Source: Nakamurella lactea DSM 19367 (GTDB lineage Bacteria; Actinomycetota; Actinomycetes; Mycobacteriales; Nakamurellaceae). From it: a stretch of DNA of 64,000 nucleotides. Numbering within the stretch: position 1 is the first letter of the stretch; every line of letters starts with the position of its first letter. Where the stretch lies: NCBI RefSeq assembly GCF_000426645.1, contig NZ_KE384549.1, positions 531,890 through 595,889 of the forward strand, read 5' to 3'. Under the pieces are notes generated by a model that was not told where the DNA came from, did no database searches, and saw only the letters and a program-made list of their open reading frames with translations. Made by a program: the position numbers and the translations under genes. Below, in pieces: positions 35,156 to 43,153 of the stretch.

Positions 35156-35175
35156 TTCGGCGGCGTTGTGCCGAA
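35156..35175. promoter_or_regulatory. TTCGGC-N8-GCCGAA dyad between ku and ligD
   Basis: A perfect 6-bp inverted repeat with an 8-base spacer in the 70-bp ku/ligD intergenic region. It may be an operator coordinating both genes; no regulator is identified. Confidence 0.35.
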
Positions 35176-35208
35176 TATTGTTGGTCGACGGGCGTGGGCG
35201 GAGGCGGA

Positions 35209-37419
35209 ATGGCCGGCGAATCGACGATCGTGCAGATCGACGGGCGTCGACTCGCCGTGACCAACCTCGACAAGGTGCTCTACCCGAAGACGGGGACCAC
35301 CAAGGCCGAGGTGCTGCGCTACTACGCGCTGGTGGCGCCGGCCCTGCTGCCGGTGCTGGCCGACCGGGCGGTGACCCGCAAACGCTGGCCGAACGGGGTC
35401 GACAGCGAGCCGTTCTTCGTCAAGAACACCGAAGCCGGGGCGCCCAGGTGGATTCCGCGCCGGACGGTGCCGCACAGTGACGGGCCGGTGACCTACCCGT
35501 TGGCCGACTCGGCGGCGGTGCTGACCTGGATGGCGCAGATGGCGGCGCTGGAGCTGCACGTCCCGCAGTGGCGGTTCGCCGGTCGCTCCGCCGACGGCAC
35601 CTGCCGGCCGGACCGGATGGTCTTCGACCTCGATCCCGGTCCGGGCGTCGGTCTGGTCGAGTGTGCTCGGGTGGCCCGTTGGGTGCGAGAGGTGTTGCAG
35701 CAGGCCGGATCCGATGCGGTGCCGGTGACCAGCGGCTCCAAGGGGCTCCACCTTTATGTGGCGCTGGACGGTGAGCGGACCTCCGACGAGGTGTCGGCGA
35801 TCGCGAAGGCGGTCGCCCAGTCGCTGGAGGCCGAGCACCCGAAGCTGGTGACCTCCAAGATGGCCAAATCGGTGCGCCCGGACCGGGTGTTCATCGACTG
35901 GTCGCAGAACAGCGCGGCGAAGACCACCATCGCCCCGTACTCGATGCGCGGCCGGGAGCGGCCGATGGTCGCCGCGCCCCGCGACTGGGCCGAACTCGAG
36001 GCAGCCGACCTGCGGCACTTGGAGTTCCACGAGGTGCTGGATCGGCTCGCCGACGGGCTCGATCCGTGGCGGGACCATTTCGGTCAGCACGACGATGCCG
36101 GCAACCCCGGGGATGACGGTGCCGCGGCTGACGGCGATCTCGGGACGCCCGGGAACGACGGTCCCGCGATTGACGGTCCCGAGGCTGACGGTCCCGCGGC
36201 TGACGACGCCGCGGATCACCGCGACGGAGCTGACGGCAACGAGGACGGTACGGACGAGCCGCACGACCCGCGGGCCGGCGCCGCCGCCTACGCGGTTGCC
36301 GCGATGGGCGGTGGGAAGACGCACGGTGCGCACCGTTGGCAGGATCCGCTGGAGGGACCGCGGGGCCGGGTGGTCCGCAAGGAGAACTCTGCCAAGGCAA
36401 CGGGTACGCCCGGCGGTGCGGCGCGGGAGCGAACCACCTTGTCCGGTGGTGGGGCGCCCGAGCTGCTGCCGATGCTGGCGACGGCCGGTGAGCCGGCCCA
36501 GATCACCGACCCGACGGCCTGGCGCTTCGAGGGCAAGTGGGACGGGATCAGGGCGCTGGCCGCGGTGGCGGACGGCGCGGTGCGGCTGATCGGCCGGTCC
36601 GGCCGCGAGCTGACCTCCGGATACCCGGAACTGGCCGAGCTGGCCGAGCTGCTGGACGGGCACGCCGCGGTGTTGGACGGCGAGATCGTGACGCTGGACG
36701 GCAATGGGCGCACCAGCTTTCCGCTGCTGCAGCAGCGGATGAACCTGGCGTCGGCGCCGGCGATCGCCAGGGCCGTCGAGCAGGTGCCAGTCCGCTACTT
36801 CGCCTTCGATCTGTTGCAGCTCGATGGAATCTCGTTGCTGCGCAAGACCTACGACCAGCGGCGGCGGCTGTTGGAAGCGCTGGAGCTGGTCGGCGAACGG
36901 GTGGAAGTGCCGGCACCGCTGGACGGCGATCTGCAGGAGGCGATGCGTTACAGCCGGGAGCTGGCCTGGGAGGGCATCGTGGCCAAGCGACGCGACTCGA
37001 TCTACCGGCCGGGGGTGCGCTCCGGGCACTGGCTGAAGATGAAGAACCAGCTGATGCAGGAAGTGGTGGTGATCGGCTGGCGGCCCGGCGCGGGCCGGCG
37101 GGCCGGTGGTATCGGTTCGCTGCTGGTGGCCGTGCCCGACAACGAGGGCCGGGTCGCCGGGCTGCGGTACGCCGGGCGGGTCGGTACCGGCTTCACCGAC
37201 AAGGTGCTCGACGATCTGCAACGGATGCTGCACCCGGCTGCTGCCCCGGCCGCAGCGGGGATCCCGGCGGCGGATGCGCGAGATGCGGTGTGGGTCGAGC
37301 CGGACCTGGTCGGCGAGGTGACGTTCGGCGAGTGGACCCCGGATCGCCGGCTGCGGGCGGCGTCCTGGCGCGGGGTGCGGACCGACAAGTCGCCGGAGGA
37401 CGTCCGGTTGGAGAGCTGA
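35209..37419 (+). CDS. ligD: NHEJ DNA ligase D: polymerase and ATP-dependent ligase domains
   Basis: 736 residues from the ATG at 35209 with GGAGG upstream. An N-terminal LigD polymerase domain (about 5-285) has the catalytic Asp pair in MVFDLDPGPG (D140, D142) and SGSKGLHLYVAL. A 110-residue acidic, repetitive linker follows. Then comes the ligase with nucleotidyl Lys443 in KWDGIR, WEGIVAKRRDS and an OB-fold (VVVIGWRPGAGRRAGG). The phosphoesterase domain found in mycobacterial and Pseudomonas LigD is absent, so 3'-end cleaning would need another enzyme. It pairs with the divergent Ku. Confidence 0.95.
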   Translation: MAGESTIVQIDGRRLAVTNLDKVLYPKTGTTKAEVLRYYALVAPALLPVLADRAVTRKRWPNGVDSEPFFVKNTEAGAPRWIPRRTVPHSDGPVTYPLADSAAVLTWMAQMAALELHVPQWRFAGRSADGTCRPDRMVFDLDPGPGVGLVECARVARWVREVLQQAGSDAVPVTSGSKGLHLYVALDGERTSDEVSAIAKAVAQSLEAEHPKLVTSKMAKSVRPDRVFIDWSQNSAAKTTIAPYSMRGRERPMVAAPRDWAELEAADLRHLEFHEVLDRLADGLDPWRDHFGQHDDAGNPGDDGAAADGDLGTPGNDGPAIDGPEADGPAADDAADHRDGADGNEDGTDEPHDPRAGAAAYAVAAMGGGKTHGAHRWQDPLEGPRGRVVRKENSAKATGTPGGAARERTTLSGGGAPELLPMLATAGEPAQITDPTAWRFEGKWDGIRALAAVADGAVRLIGRSGRELTSGYPELAELAELLDGHAAVLDGEIVTLDGNGRTSFPLLQQRMNLASAPAIARAVEQVPVRYFAFDLLQLDGISLLRKTYDQRRRLLEALELVGERVEVPAPLDGDLQEAMRYSRELAWEGIVAKRRDSIYRPGVRSGHWLKMKNQLMQEVVVIGWRPGAGRRAGGIGSLLVAVPDNEGRVAGLRYAGRVGTGFTDKVLDDLQRMLHPAAAPAAAGIPAADARDAVWVEPDLVGEVTFGEWTPDRRLRAASWRGVRTDKSPEDVRLES
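36157..36201 (+). repeat. 15-bp in-frame tandem repeat in the LigD linker
   Basis: Three units starting GACGGTCCCG at 36157, 36172 and 36187 encode DGPAI, DGPEA and DGPAA in the acidic linker between the polymerase and ligase domains. Confidence 0.8.
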
Positions 37420-37769
37420 CGGCTGGAGCATCGTTACGGCGGACCGACCTGGTTCCAGCGGATCGGGACATCGGTCGCTCGGACCGGAGGTGGTGCGGTA
37501 CCAGCCGGCAGACGCCTCTCGGCGAGTGGCACGCTCGTGGCGGCTGAGGTTTGAGCCCGGGGGTCATGGACCGGCTGGTACCAACCTCTCCAACGTGGAG
37601 GACACCGGATCTGTTCCCGACCCGCCGGAGCTGTTCCCGACCCGGCGTCAGACCCGGCGGGATCCGGTCCCGACCCCGCCGACCTGGCGGGTTCGGCCAC
37701 GCCGGGTGACCGGATCCGGTCCGGAACTCGCCGACTTGGCGGGTCCCGGACCGTCCGATGCGGTTGGCG
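37420..37769. other. 350-bp intergenic region with paired inverted repeats
   Basis: No gene is seen. GGTACCAGCCGG (37497-37508) and its exact complement (37571-37582) are 62 bases apart and the similarity extends imperfectly outward (GGAGGT on both sides). Further on there are short hairpins of the type CCGCC-GACCT-GGCGG and an ACCGGATCCGGT palindrome. The region lies between the convergent ends of ligD and a small hypothetical gene. Confidence 0.55.
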
Positions 37770-38126
37770 TCAGCCCAGGTCAGCGGGCTCGGCCAGCTGC
37801 AGCGGTGTGCCCGGCGGGACCACCTGTGGCCTGGCCTCGAATGCGTAGGTGGCGATCATCACCAGCAGCCGGTCCGGTGATGCCTCGATCAGGTGGCAGC
37901 GCTCCCACCGTCCGTCGGAGTGGATCCACCAGCGCTCGGCCAGGCTCTGCAACCCGATCGACCGCACCTGCTGCTCGGCCGCTTCGCCGTCGTCGTGGAT
38001 GCCGAGCAGTCCGCCGAAGACGGTGAGCGAGCGGTACCCGCCGGCGTCCTCGGCAGCCGCGACGAAGCCCAGCAGCTCGTCGTCATCGGCGCGCCGGATC
38101 TCCCGGCGGTTCTCGGTGTTCGTCAT
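37770..38126 (-). CDS. Small hypothetical protein (118 residues)
   Basis: ATG at 38126 with AGGAG directly upstream; the longer frame to 38174 has none. A compact soluble alpha/beta protein (FVAAAEDAGGYRSLTVFGGL, WERCHLIEASPDRLLVMIAT), without signal or membrane segment. I cannot name its family. It has its own promoter with an embedded palindrome (38181-38209), so it is probably regulated on its own. It is followed by the repeat-rich gap after ligD. Confidence 0.75.
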   Translation of the reverse strand: MTNTENRREIRRADDDELLGFVAAAEDAGGYRSLTVFGGLLGIHDDGEAAEQQVRSIGLQSLAERWWIHSDGRWERCHLIEASPDRLLVMIATYAFEARPQVVPPGTPLQLAEPADLG

Positions 38127-38180
38127 CGCTCCTGCTTCTGGTTCAGCCCGGTCGCCGGGTGCGGCCGCAGGCACGGTGAC

Positions 38181-38209
38181 GCTAAAGCCTGACGTCGCGT
38201 CAGGGTCAA
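38181..38209 (-). promoter_or_regulatory. Promoter with operator palindrome in the spacer
   Basis: Minus strand: -35 TTGACC (38209-38204), 17-base spacer, -10 TTTAGC (38186-38181). The spacer holds the perfect dyad CCTGACG-CGA-CGTCAGG (38188-38204). A protein bound there would block polymerase at the gene at 37770-38126. Confidence 0.55.
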
Positions 38210-38296
38210 TGGAGAGTCAGCCCAGCTGCGGCCGGCCGGGCGAAATCAGGCTCGGATCGACCCGAGCGGCCCACTGGCCTCGACCGAGATGAACTC

Positions 38297-38830
38297 TCAG
38301 ACCTGCCGGATCGCCGCCACCGCGACGTCGGCGGGTAGCAGGGCCCGGCCACCCAGGTCGGCGAGCTCGATCGCCACCGCGACACCGACCACCACGCCAC
38401 CGGCCCGGCGCAGCAACCGGCAGGCCGCGGCCGCCGTGCCTCCGGTGGCCAGCACGTCGTCAACGATCACCACCCTGGCGCCGTCCGGCACGTCGTCCGG
38501 GTGCACCTCGAGGCGCGCGCTGCCGTACTCCAGCGCGTAGTCCTCACCCAGTACCGCCCCGGGCAGCTTGCCGGGTTTGCGGATGGCGATCATTCCGGCG
38601 CCGGCGGCCATGGCGGCGGCCGCACCGAGCACGAATCCGCGGGCCTCCAGTCCGGCGAACAGGTCGACCGGCCCACACAGCCCGGCCAGTTCCTCACCGA
38701 GCAGCCGGAGCCCGGTCGGGTCGGCGAACAGCGGCGTCAGGTCGCGGAACAGCACGCCGGGCGCCGGGAAGTCCGGCACCACCCTGGCCAGGGTGTCGAT
38801 GGCGTCGCCGGCCGAGGTCAGTGATCGCAT
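38297..38830 (-). CDS. apt: Adenine phosphoribosyltransferase
   Basis: 177 residues. The PRPP-binding loop VVIVDDVLATGGTA (119-133) and the early FPAPGVLFRDLTPL motif are diagnostic. It converts adenine and PRPP to AMP (purine salvage) in the cytoplasm. In many actinobacteria apt sits between secDF and relA; here it stands apart from both. It follows the thioredoxin-reductase-like gene on the same strand with 33 bases between. Confidence 0.95.
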   Translation of the reverse strand: MRSLTSAGDAIDTLARVVPDFPAPGVLFRDLTPLFADPTGLRLLGEELAGLCGPVDLFAGLEARGFVLGAAAAMAAGAGMIAIRKPGKLPGAVLGEDYALEYGSARLEVHPDDVPDGARVVIVDDVLATGGTAAAACRLLRRAGGVVVGVAVAIELADLGGRALLPADVAVAAIRQV

Positions 38831-38863
38831 GGGTTCACTATGCGGCAGCCGGCCGGCCGACGA

Positions 38864-39904
38864 TCACCCGACCGTCAGCCCGTGCCGCCGGTCGCCCTGT
38901 ACCTGCGCGTTGAGCGCTGCCTCGGCGGCGGCCGAGAACGGGTTGTCCGCTGCCCGGAGCGCGGTGGCCACCTCCTCGTCGATCAGGTCGCCGTTGATCG
39001 CCGCGGCCGCCGTCACCCCGGATGCGGCCGCTGCGATCAGCTGGGCCATCAGGTCGGTGACGTTCCCGGCGACCCAGACGCCGGGCACCTCGGTGCGGCC
39101 GGTGGGATCGGCGGTCAGTCGGCTGCCGAGCCGGAAATCGTTGAGCTGCAGCGGAACTGCCGTCAGCCCGAGCTCGGCCAGCGGCCCGACCCTGGCGGTG
39201 AACCGCGGTGCGACCACCAGCGCACGCCGCTCGACGGTGCTGCCGTCGACCATCCGGACCGCGTGCAGCCGGCCGTTCTCGGTCTCGAGTCGCTCGACCT
39301 GGCCGGCGACGAACCTGATGCCGCGGGCGGTCAGCGCGCGGTGCTCGGTCTCGGTCGGCTCCGGGCCGGTGTGCCCGAACAGCACCACGTCGTCGCTCCA
39401 CTGGCGGAACAGCTGGGCCTGGTGGATCGCCATCGGCCCGGTCGAGAGCACACCGATCGGCTGGTCGCGGACCTCCCAGCCGTGGCAGTACGGGCAGTGG
39501 ATGACGTCGGTGCCCCACAGCTCGGCCAGGCCGGGCAGGTCCGGCAGTTCGTCCGTCAGCCCGGTGGTGACCAACAGCCGGCGGGCAGTGGTGACCCGCC
39601 CGTCGGCGAGCGTCAGCCGGAATCCGCCGGCTTCCTCCCGCCGCGCGGAAGTCACGACGCCGCTGACGATCTCGCCGCCGTAGCCGGTCACCTCCCGGCG
39701 GCCGTTCGCGAGTAGTTCGGACGGCGCGGCGCCGTCCCTGGACAGGAAGCCGTGCAGGTGCGCGGCCGGGGCGTTACGCGGCTCGCCGGCGTCGATCACC
39801 AGCACCGAGCGGCGTGCCCTGGTCAACGTCAGCGCCCCGCTCAGCCCGGCGGCGCCGCCGCCGATCACCACCACGTCATACCGGTTCGAGAGCGTCTTCG
39901 TCAT
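38864..39904 (-). CDS. Thioredoxin-reductase-like FAD/NAD(P) oxidoreductase
   Basis: 346 residues from the ATG at 39904; longer in-frame starts lie inside the divergent gene and are not used. The FAD site is VVVIGGGAAGLSGA (11-23) and a redox-type dithiol C137-P-Y-C140 lies in CPYCHGWEVRD. A C-terminal FAD contact is VPGVWVAGNVTDLMAQLI. This CPYCHGWE subgroup differs from true TrxB (which has CATC-like motifs), and its acceptor is unknown. It is divergent from an XRE-cupin regulator, with operator-like repeats between. No thioredoxin gene is adjacent. Confidence 0.85.
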   Translation of the reverse strand: MTKTLSNRYDVVVIGGGAAGLSGALTLTRARRSVLVIDAGEPRNAPAAHLHGFLSRDGAAPSELLANGRREVTGYGGEIVSGVVTSARREEAGGFRLTLADGRVTTARRLLVTTGLTDELPDLPGLAELWGTDVIHCPYCHGWEVRDQPIGVLSTGPMAIHQAQLFRQWSDDVVLFGHTGPEPTETEHRALTARGIRFVAGQVERLETENGRLHAVRMVDGSTVERRALVVAPRFTARVGPLAELGLTAVPLQLNDFRLGSRLTADPTGRTEVPGVWVAGNVTDLMAQLIAAAASGVTAAAAINGDLIDEEVATALRAADNPFSAAAEAALNAQVQGDRRHGLTVG

Positions 39905-39935
39905 GCCGTTCACCGTGCGCCGCCACTCCAGGAGT

Positions 39936-39965
39936 TGGCAAGCTTCGTTGCCGAAGTGGCAAGCT
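39936..39965. promoter_or_regulatory. Operator with repeated TGGCAAGCT between flavoprotein and XRE genes
   Basis: TGGCAAGCT at 39936-39944 and 39957-39965, 21 bp apart (two helical turns), with an inverted TTGCC half-site between (39948-39952). The cluster covers the short space between divergent starts at 39904 and 39972, as expected for an XRE repressor binding as stacked dimers. Confidence 0.6.
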
Positions 39966-39971
39966 GGAGGA

Positions 39972-40589
39972 ATGCGCAACCACTCCGCCGGCGAAACGAA
40001 CGGCGAATCGGACGGTGACATCGACGAGGTGATGGCAGCGGTCGGCCCGCGGCTGAAGGCGTTGCGGCTGCAACGGTCGGCCACTCTCGCCGACCTGGCC
40101 GCCGCCACAGGCATCTCGGTCAGCACCCTCTCCCGACTGGAGTCGGGGCACCGCCGACCCAACCTGGAACTGCTGCTGCCGCTCGCCCGTTTCCATCGGG
40201 TGCCGTTGGACGAACTGGTCGGCGCGCCGGCGGTGGCAGATCCCCGGGTGCACCTGCGGCCGGTGTCCGCGGACGGGATGACCTACGTGCCGCTGACCCG
40301 GCGGCCGGGCGGGGTGCAGGCGTTCAAGATGGTGATCGCCGCCGACAGCCCGCGGAACGAACCCGATCCGCGGACGCACGAAGGCTACGAATGGCTGTAC
40401 GTGCTGAACGGGCGGCTGCGACTGGTGCTCGGTGACCACGACCTGGTGCTGGAGCCGGGTGAGGTCGCCGAGTTCGACACCCGCACCCCGCACTGGTTCG
40501 GCCGCGCCGGCGAGCAGGCGGTCGAGCTGCTCAGCCTGTTTGGCAAGCAGGGCGAACGGATCCACGTGCGGGCGCGGCCGCAGCGGTGA
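39972..40589 (+). CDS. XRE-family regulator with C-terminal cupin
   Basis: 205 residues from the ATG at 39972 (GGAGGA directly upstream). The helix-turn-helix TLADLAAATGISVSTLSRLE lies near 40-60. A cupin barrel (about 115-195) contains THEGYEWLYVLNGRLRLVLG and LEPGEVAEFDTRTPHWF with a possible metal-binding His set. XRE-cupin proteins sense small ligands; here the divergent flavoprotein is the likely target. The gene is followed by four hairpin-forming 25-bp repeats. Confidence 0.9.
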   Translation: MRNHSAGETNGESDGDIDEVMAAVGPRLKALRLQRSATLADLAAATGISVSTLSRLESGHRRPNLELLLPLARFHRVPLDELVGAPAVADPRVHLRPVSADGMTYVPLTRRPGGVQAFKMVIAADSPRNEPDPRTHEGYEWLYVLNGRLRLVLGDHDLVLEPGEVAEFDTRTPHWFGRAGEQAVELLSLFGKQGERIHVRARPQR

Positions 40590-40606
40590 CGGGGCCGGTT
40601 CCCCTC

Positions 40607-40706
40607 GGCCGTAGCGGGGTTGTCCCGCCGCGGCCGTAGCGGGGTTGTCCCGCCGCAGCCGTAGCGGGGTTGTCCCGCCGCGGCCGTAGCGGGGTTGTCC
40701 CGTCCG
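40607..40706. repeat. 25-bp tandem repeat, four copies, each a hairpin
   Basis: Units start at 40607, 40632, 40657 and 40682 with GGCCGTAGCGGGGTTGTCCC; each contains GCGGG-GTTGT-CCCGC, a 5-bp stem. The array fills the gap between two convergent genes. It may serve as a serial terminator. Confidence 0.85.
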
Positions 40707-40712
40707 CGGCAC

Positions 40713-42173
40713 CTACCGCTGCAGGCGCGGGAGCCGGGCCGCGGCGACCGCGAACAGCACCGCGCCGAGCGCCTGGATCAGCAGGCAGACCGCGAATGCG
40801 GTCGAGTACCGGGCCGCGTCGGGGGCGTCCCGGCCGTCACCCACGATGGTGGTGAACACCGCCCCGAGGGCGGCCACCCCGAGCGCCAGCGATGCCTGCT
40901 GGGTGGTGGTGAACACGCCCGATCCGGCACCAGCGGAGGCGACCGGAACCTCGGCCAGTACCACCCCCACCAGAGGGCCGAGCATCATCGCCTGACCCAG
41001 CCCCATTCCGACCAGCGAGCCGGCCAGCGAGACCGAATCCAGCGACCCACCCTCGGCCAGCGCGGTGCTCGCGATCCCGATCAGCCCCAGGCTCTGGACG
41101 ATCGCGCCGATCAGCAGGATCCGGCGACTCCCGAAGCGTGGCACCAGGTTTCCCGCGACGATCGACACGATCAGGAAGACCAGCGCGAACGGCACGGTGA
41201 CCAGCGCCGCATGCATCGGCGACCAACCGAGTCCGGTCTGGGTGAGCAGCGTGTACTCGAAGGTGAACGCGCCGTACCCGGCCATCAGGATCACCGCCAT
41301 CAGCAGGCCCAGCCGGAACGTCCGCAGTCGCATCAGCGGCGGCGGAACCAGCGGCACGGTTCCCTTGCCGTGCAACGACTTCTGGGTCCGCCAGAACCAT
41401 CCGGCGAGGACCACAGAGGCCGCCATCAGCGCCCAGGTCCACCAGGGCCAGTGCAGCGAGCCACCCTCGGCCAGCGGAACCAGCAGCGCCAGCAGGGCGG
41501 CGCCGAGCAACGCCGTCCCGCGCAGATCCAGGTGCCGGTGCCCGGGCGCGGTGGTCTCCGGCATCCAGCGCAGCGCTGCCACGAAGGCCAGCGCGCCGAT
41601 CGGTACCCCGATGGCGAACACGCCGCGCCAGCCGGAGTCGAGAACGTCGGCCGACAGCACTACTCCGCCCAGTACCTGGCCGAGCGCTGTGCCACCGCCG
41701 GCGGTGGCGCCGAACAGCCCGACCGCCTTCGCCCTTGCTTTCCCGCTGGTGGTGGCGGTGAAGGTGGCCAGCACCTGCGGCACCATCATCGCGGCGGCGA
41801 AGCCCATCAGGGCACGCGCGGCGATCAGCACCCCGACGTCCGGGGCGAAGGTGGCCAGCAGCGAGGTCACGGTGAAGCCGGCCATCCCGATCAGGAACAG
41901 CCGTCGGCGGCCGTAGAGGTCACCGAGCCGGCCGCCGATCACCATCAGCATGGCGAAGCCGACCGAGTAGGCGGACATCACCAGCGACAGTGACGCCGGC
42001 GAGGCGTGCAGGGCGGTGCCGATGTCGTGCAGCGCGACGCTGGTGGCGGAGAAGCTGAGCACCGACATCAGCAGCGCCGACAGGGCCGTGTAGAGGCCGG
42101 CGGTGCTGAGCGTGTTCTGCGTGGCCGTGAGTGGCCGGCTGCCGGGGGTGGCGAGTGAGGTAGTGGTAGTCAC
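40713..42173 (-). CDS. MFS drug-type exporter
   Basis: 486 residues with about 14 hydrophobic helices, fitting the DHA2 (EmrB/QacA) group. The loop 2-3 motif GGRLGDLYGRRRLFLIG (motif A) is clear and the motif-C-like helix GLFGATAGGGTALGQVLGG follows. It uses the proton gradient to extrude small molecules. The gene is divergent from an MmyB-type regulator; three GGTACCAG sites lie in the shared promoter region, so substrate-responsive expression is likely. The substrate is unknown. Confidence 0.92.
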   Translation of the reverse strand: MTTTTSLATPGSRPLTATQNTLSTAGLYTALSALLMSVLSFSATSVALHDIGTALHASPASLSLVMSAYSVGFAMLMVIGGRLGDLYGRRRLFLIGMAGFTVTSLLATFAPDVGVLIAARALMGFAAAMMVPQVLATFTATTSGKARAKAVGLFGATAGGGTALGQVLGGVVLSADVLDSGWRGVFAIGVPIGALAFVAALRWMPETTAPGHRHLDLRGTALLGAALLALLVPLAEGGSLHWPWWTWALMAASVVLAGWFWRTQKSLHGKGTVPLVPPPLMRLRTFRLGLLMAVILMAGYGAFTFEYTLLTQTGLGWSPMHAALVTVPFALVFLIVSIVAGNLVPRFGSRRILLIGAIVQSLGLIGIASTALAEGGSLDSVSLAGSLVGMGLGQAMMLGPLVGVVLAEVPVASAGAGSGVFTTTQQASLALGVAALGAVFTTIVGDGRDAPDAARYSTAFAVCLLIQALGAVLFAVAAARLPRLQR

Positions 42174-42174
42174 G

Positions 42175-42232
42175 GGTACCAGCCTGCGAGCACGGTTATC
42201 CGGGTACCAGAGCGTAGTTATCCTGGTACCAG
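42175..42232. promoter_or_regulatory. Triple GGTACCAG operator between MFS and MmyB-type genes
   Basis: GGTACCAG occurs at 42175, 42203 and 42225. The last two are part of a 16-base direct repeat GTTATCC-n-GGTACCAG (42195-42210 and 42217-42232) 22 bp apart. Site 3 completes the 10-bp palindrome CTGGTACCAG. Spacing of about two turns suggests cooperative binding by the MmyB-type regulator. Confidence 0.7.
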
Positions 42233-42274
42233 CGCAACCTGGATCGCCCGCCGAGCAGCGGGCAGACTGGGCCC

Positions 42275-43153
42275 ATGGCTGGACAGACCTCGGCGAACAG
42301 CCGGCGCGAGCTGGGCGATTTCCTGCGGACCAGGCGGGAACGGCTCAGTCCCGAACGGGCCGGTATCCCGGCAGGCGGCCGACGGCGCACGCCCGGCCTG
42401 CGCCGCGAGGAGGTCGCCGCGCTCGCCGGGGTCGGCGTCACCTGGTACACCTGGCTCGAACAGGGCCGGCCGATCAACGCCAGCGCCCAGGTGCTGGGGG
42501 CCATCGTCCGCACGCTGCGGCTGACCTCGACCGAGGAACACCACCTCTGGACGCTGGCCGGCGTCACCCCGCCCGGGCCGCCGCCGGAACCGTTCCCGAC
42601 CATCTCCAGCGGCGCCCGCAAGGTGATCGCGCAACTCGACCCGTACCCGGCCTGTGTGCAGAACGCCCGGTTCGACGTGCTCGCCTACAACCGGGCCTAC
42701 CGGTTCCTGTTCGGCGACATGGACACCAGGGCACCGCAGGAGCGCAACTGTGTCCGGTTGATGTTCACCGACCGCGACTGGCGCGCCCACTACCTGGATC
42801 CGGACATCGTCGCCGGCCGGATGGTGGCCAAACTTCGGGCGGCGATGGGCGGACGGATCGACGACCCGCGGTTCGTCGAACTGGTCGACGAGCTGCGGAC
42901 CAGCTCGACCGAGTTCGACCGGTTGTGGCGCGAGCACGACGTGCTCAACCGCGAGTACCCGACGAAACGGATCCGTCAGTCCGAGGTCGGCGAGATGCAC
43001 CTGGAGTTCGTCTGGACCGCGATGGACGACGTCGGCGAGCTGCGGATGTCGGTGATGACGCCGGTCGATGCGGCGACCGAGCAGCGGCTCTATCAGTTGG
43101 CGGAGATCACCGCCGGCCTGCCGGACGTCGAGTTCAGCGCGGGGAGTAGCTGA
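42275..43153 (+). CDS. MmyB-type helix-turn-helix regulator
   Basis: 292 residues from the ATG at 42275. The N-terminal DNA-binding domain shows RTPGLRREEVAALAGVGVTW then YTWLEQGRPINAS, the hallmark of the MmyB family. The rest is a PAS-like ligand domain (CVQNARFDVLAYNRAYRFLF, RLMFTDRDWRAHYLDPDIVA) that binds hydrophobic ligands in relatives. It is divergent from the MFS exporter and almost certainly regulates it. The 3' end overlaps the next gene by 20 bases. Confidence 0.92.
   Translation: MAGQTSANSRRELGDFLRTRRERLSPERAGIPAGGRRRTPGLRREEVAALAGVGVTWYTWLEQGRPINASAQVLGAIVRTLRLTSTEEHHLWTLAGVTPPGPPPEPFPTISSGARKVIAQLDPYPACVQNARFDVLAYNRAYRFLFGDMDTRAPQERNCVRLMFTDRDWRAHYLDPDIVAGRMVAKLRAAMGGRIDDPRFVELVDELRTSSTEFDRLWREHDVLNREYPTKRIRQSEVGEMHLEFVWTAMDDVGELRMSVMTPVDAATEQRLYQLAEITAGLPDVEFSAGSS

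Noticed and set aside
34366..37431. A 1021-codon minus-strand open frame opposite ligD
   Set aside because: It is the mirror of a GC-rich gene; it is rich in His, Arg and Gly, has no ribosome site or domain, and the opposing ligD is certain.
40607..40706. CRISPR array
   Set aside because: Units are contiguous at 25 bp with no spacers, and there are no cas genes.
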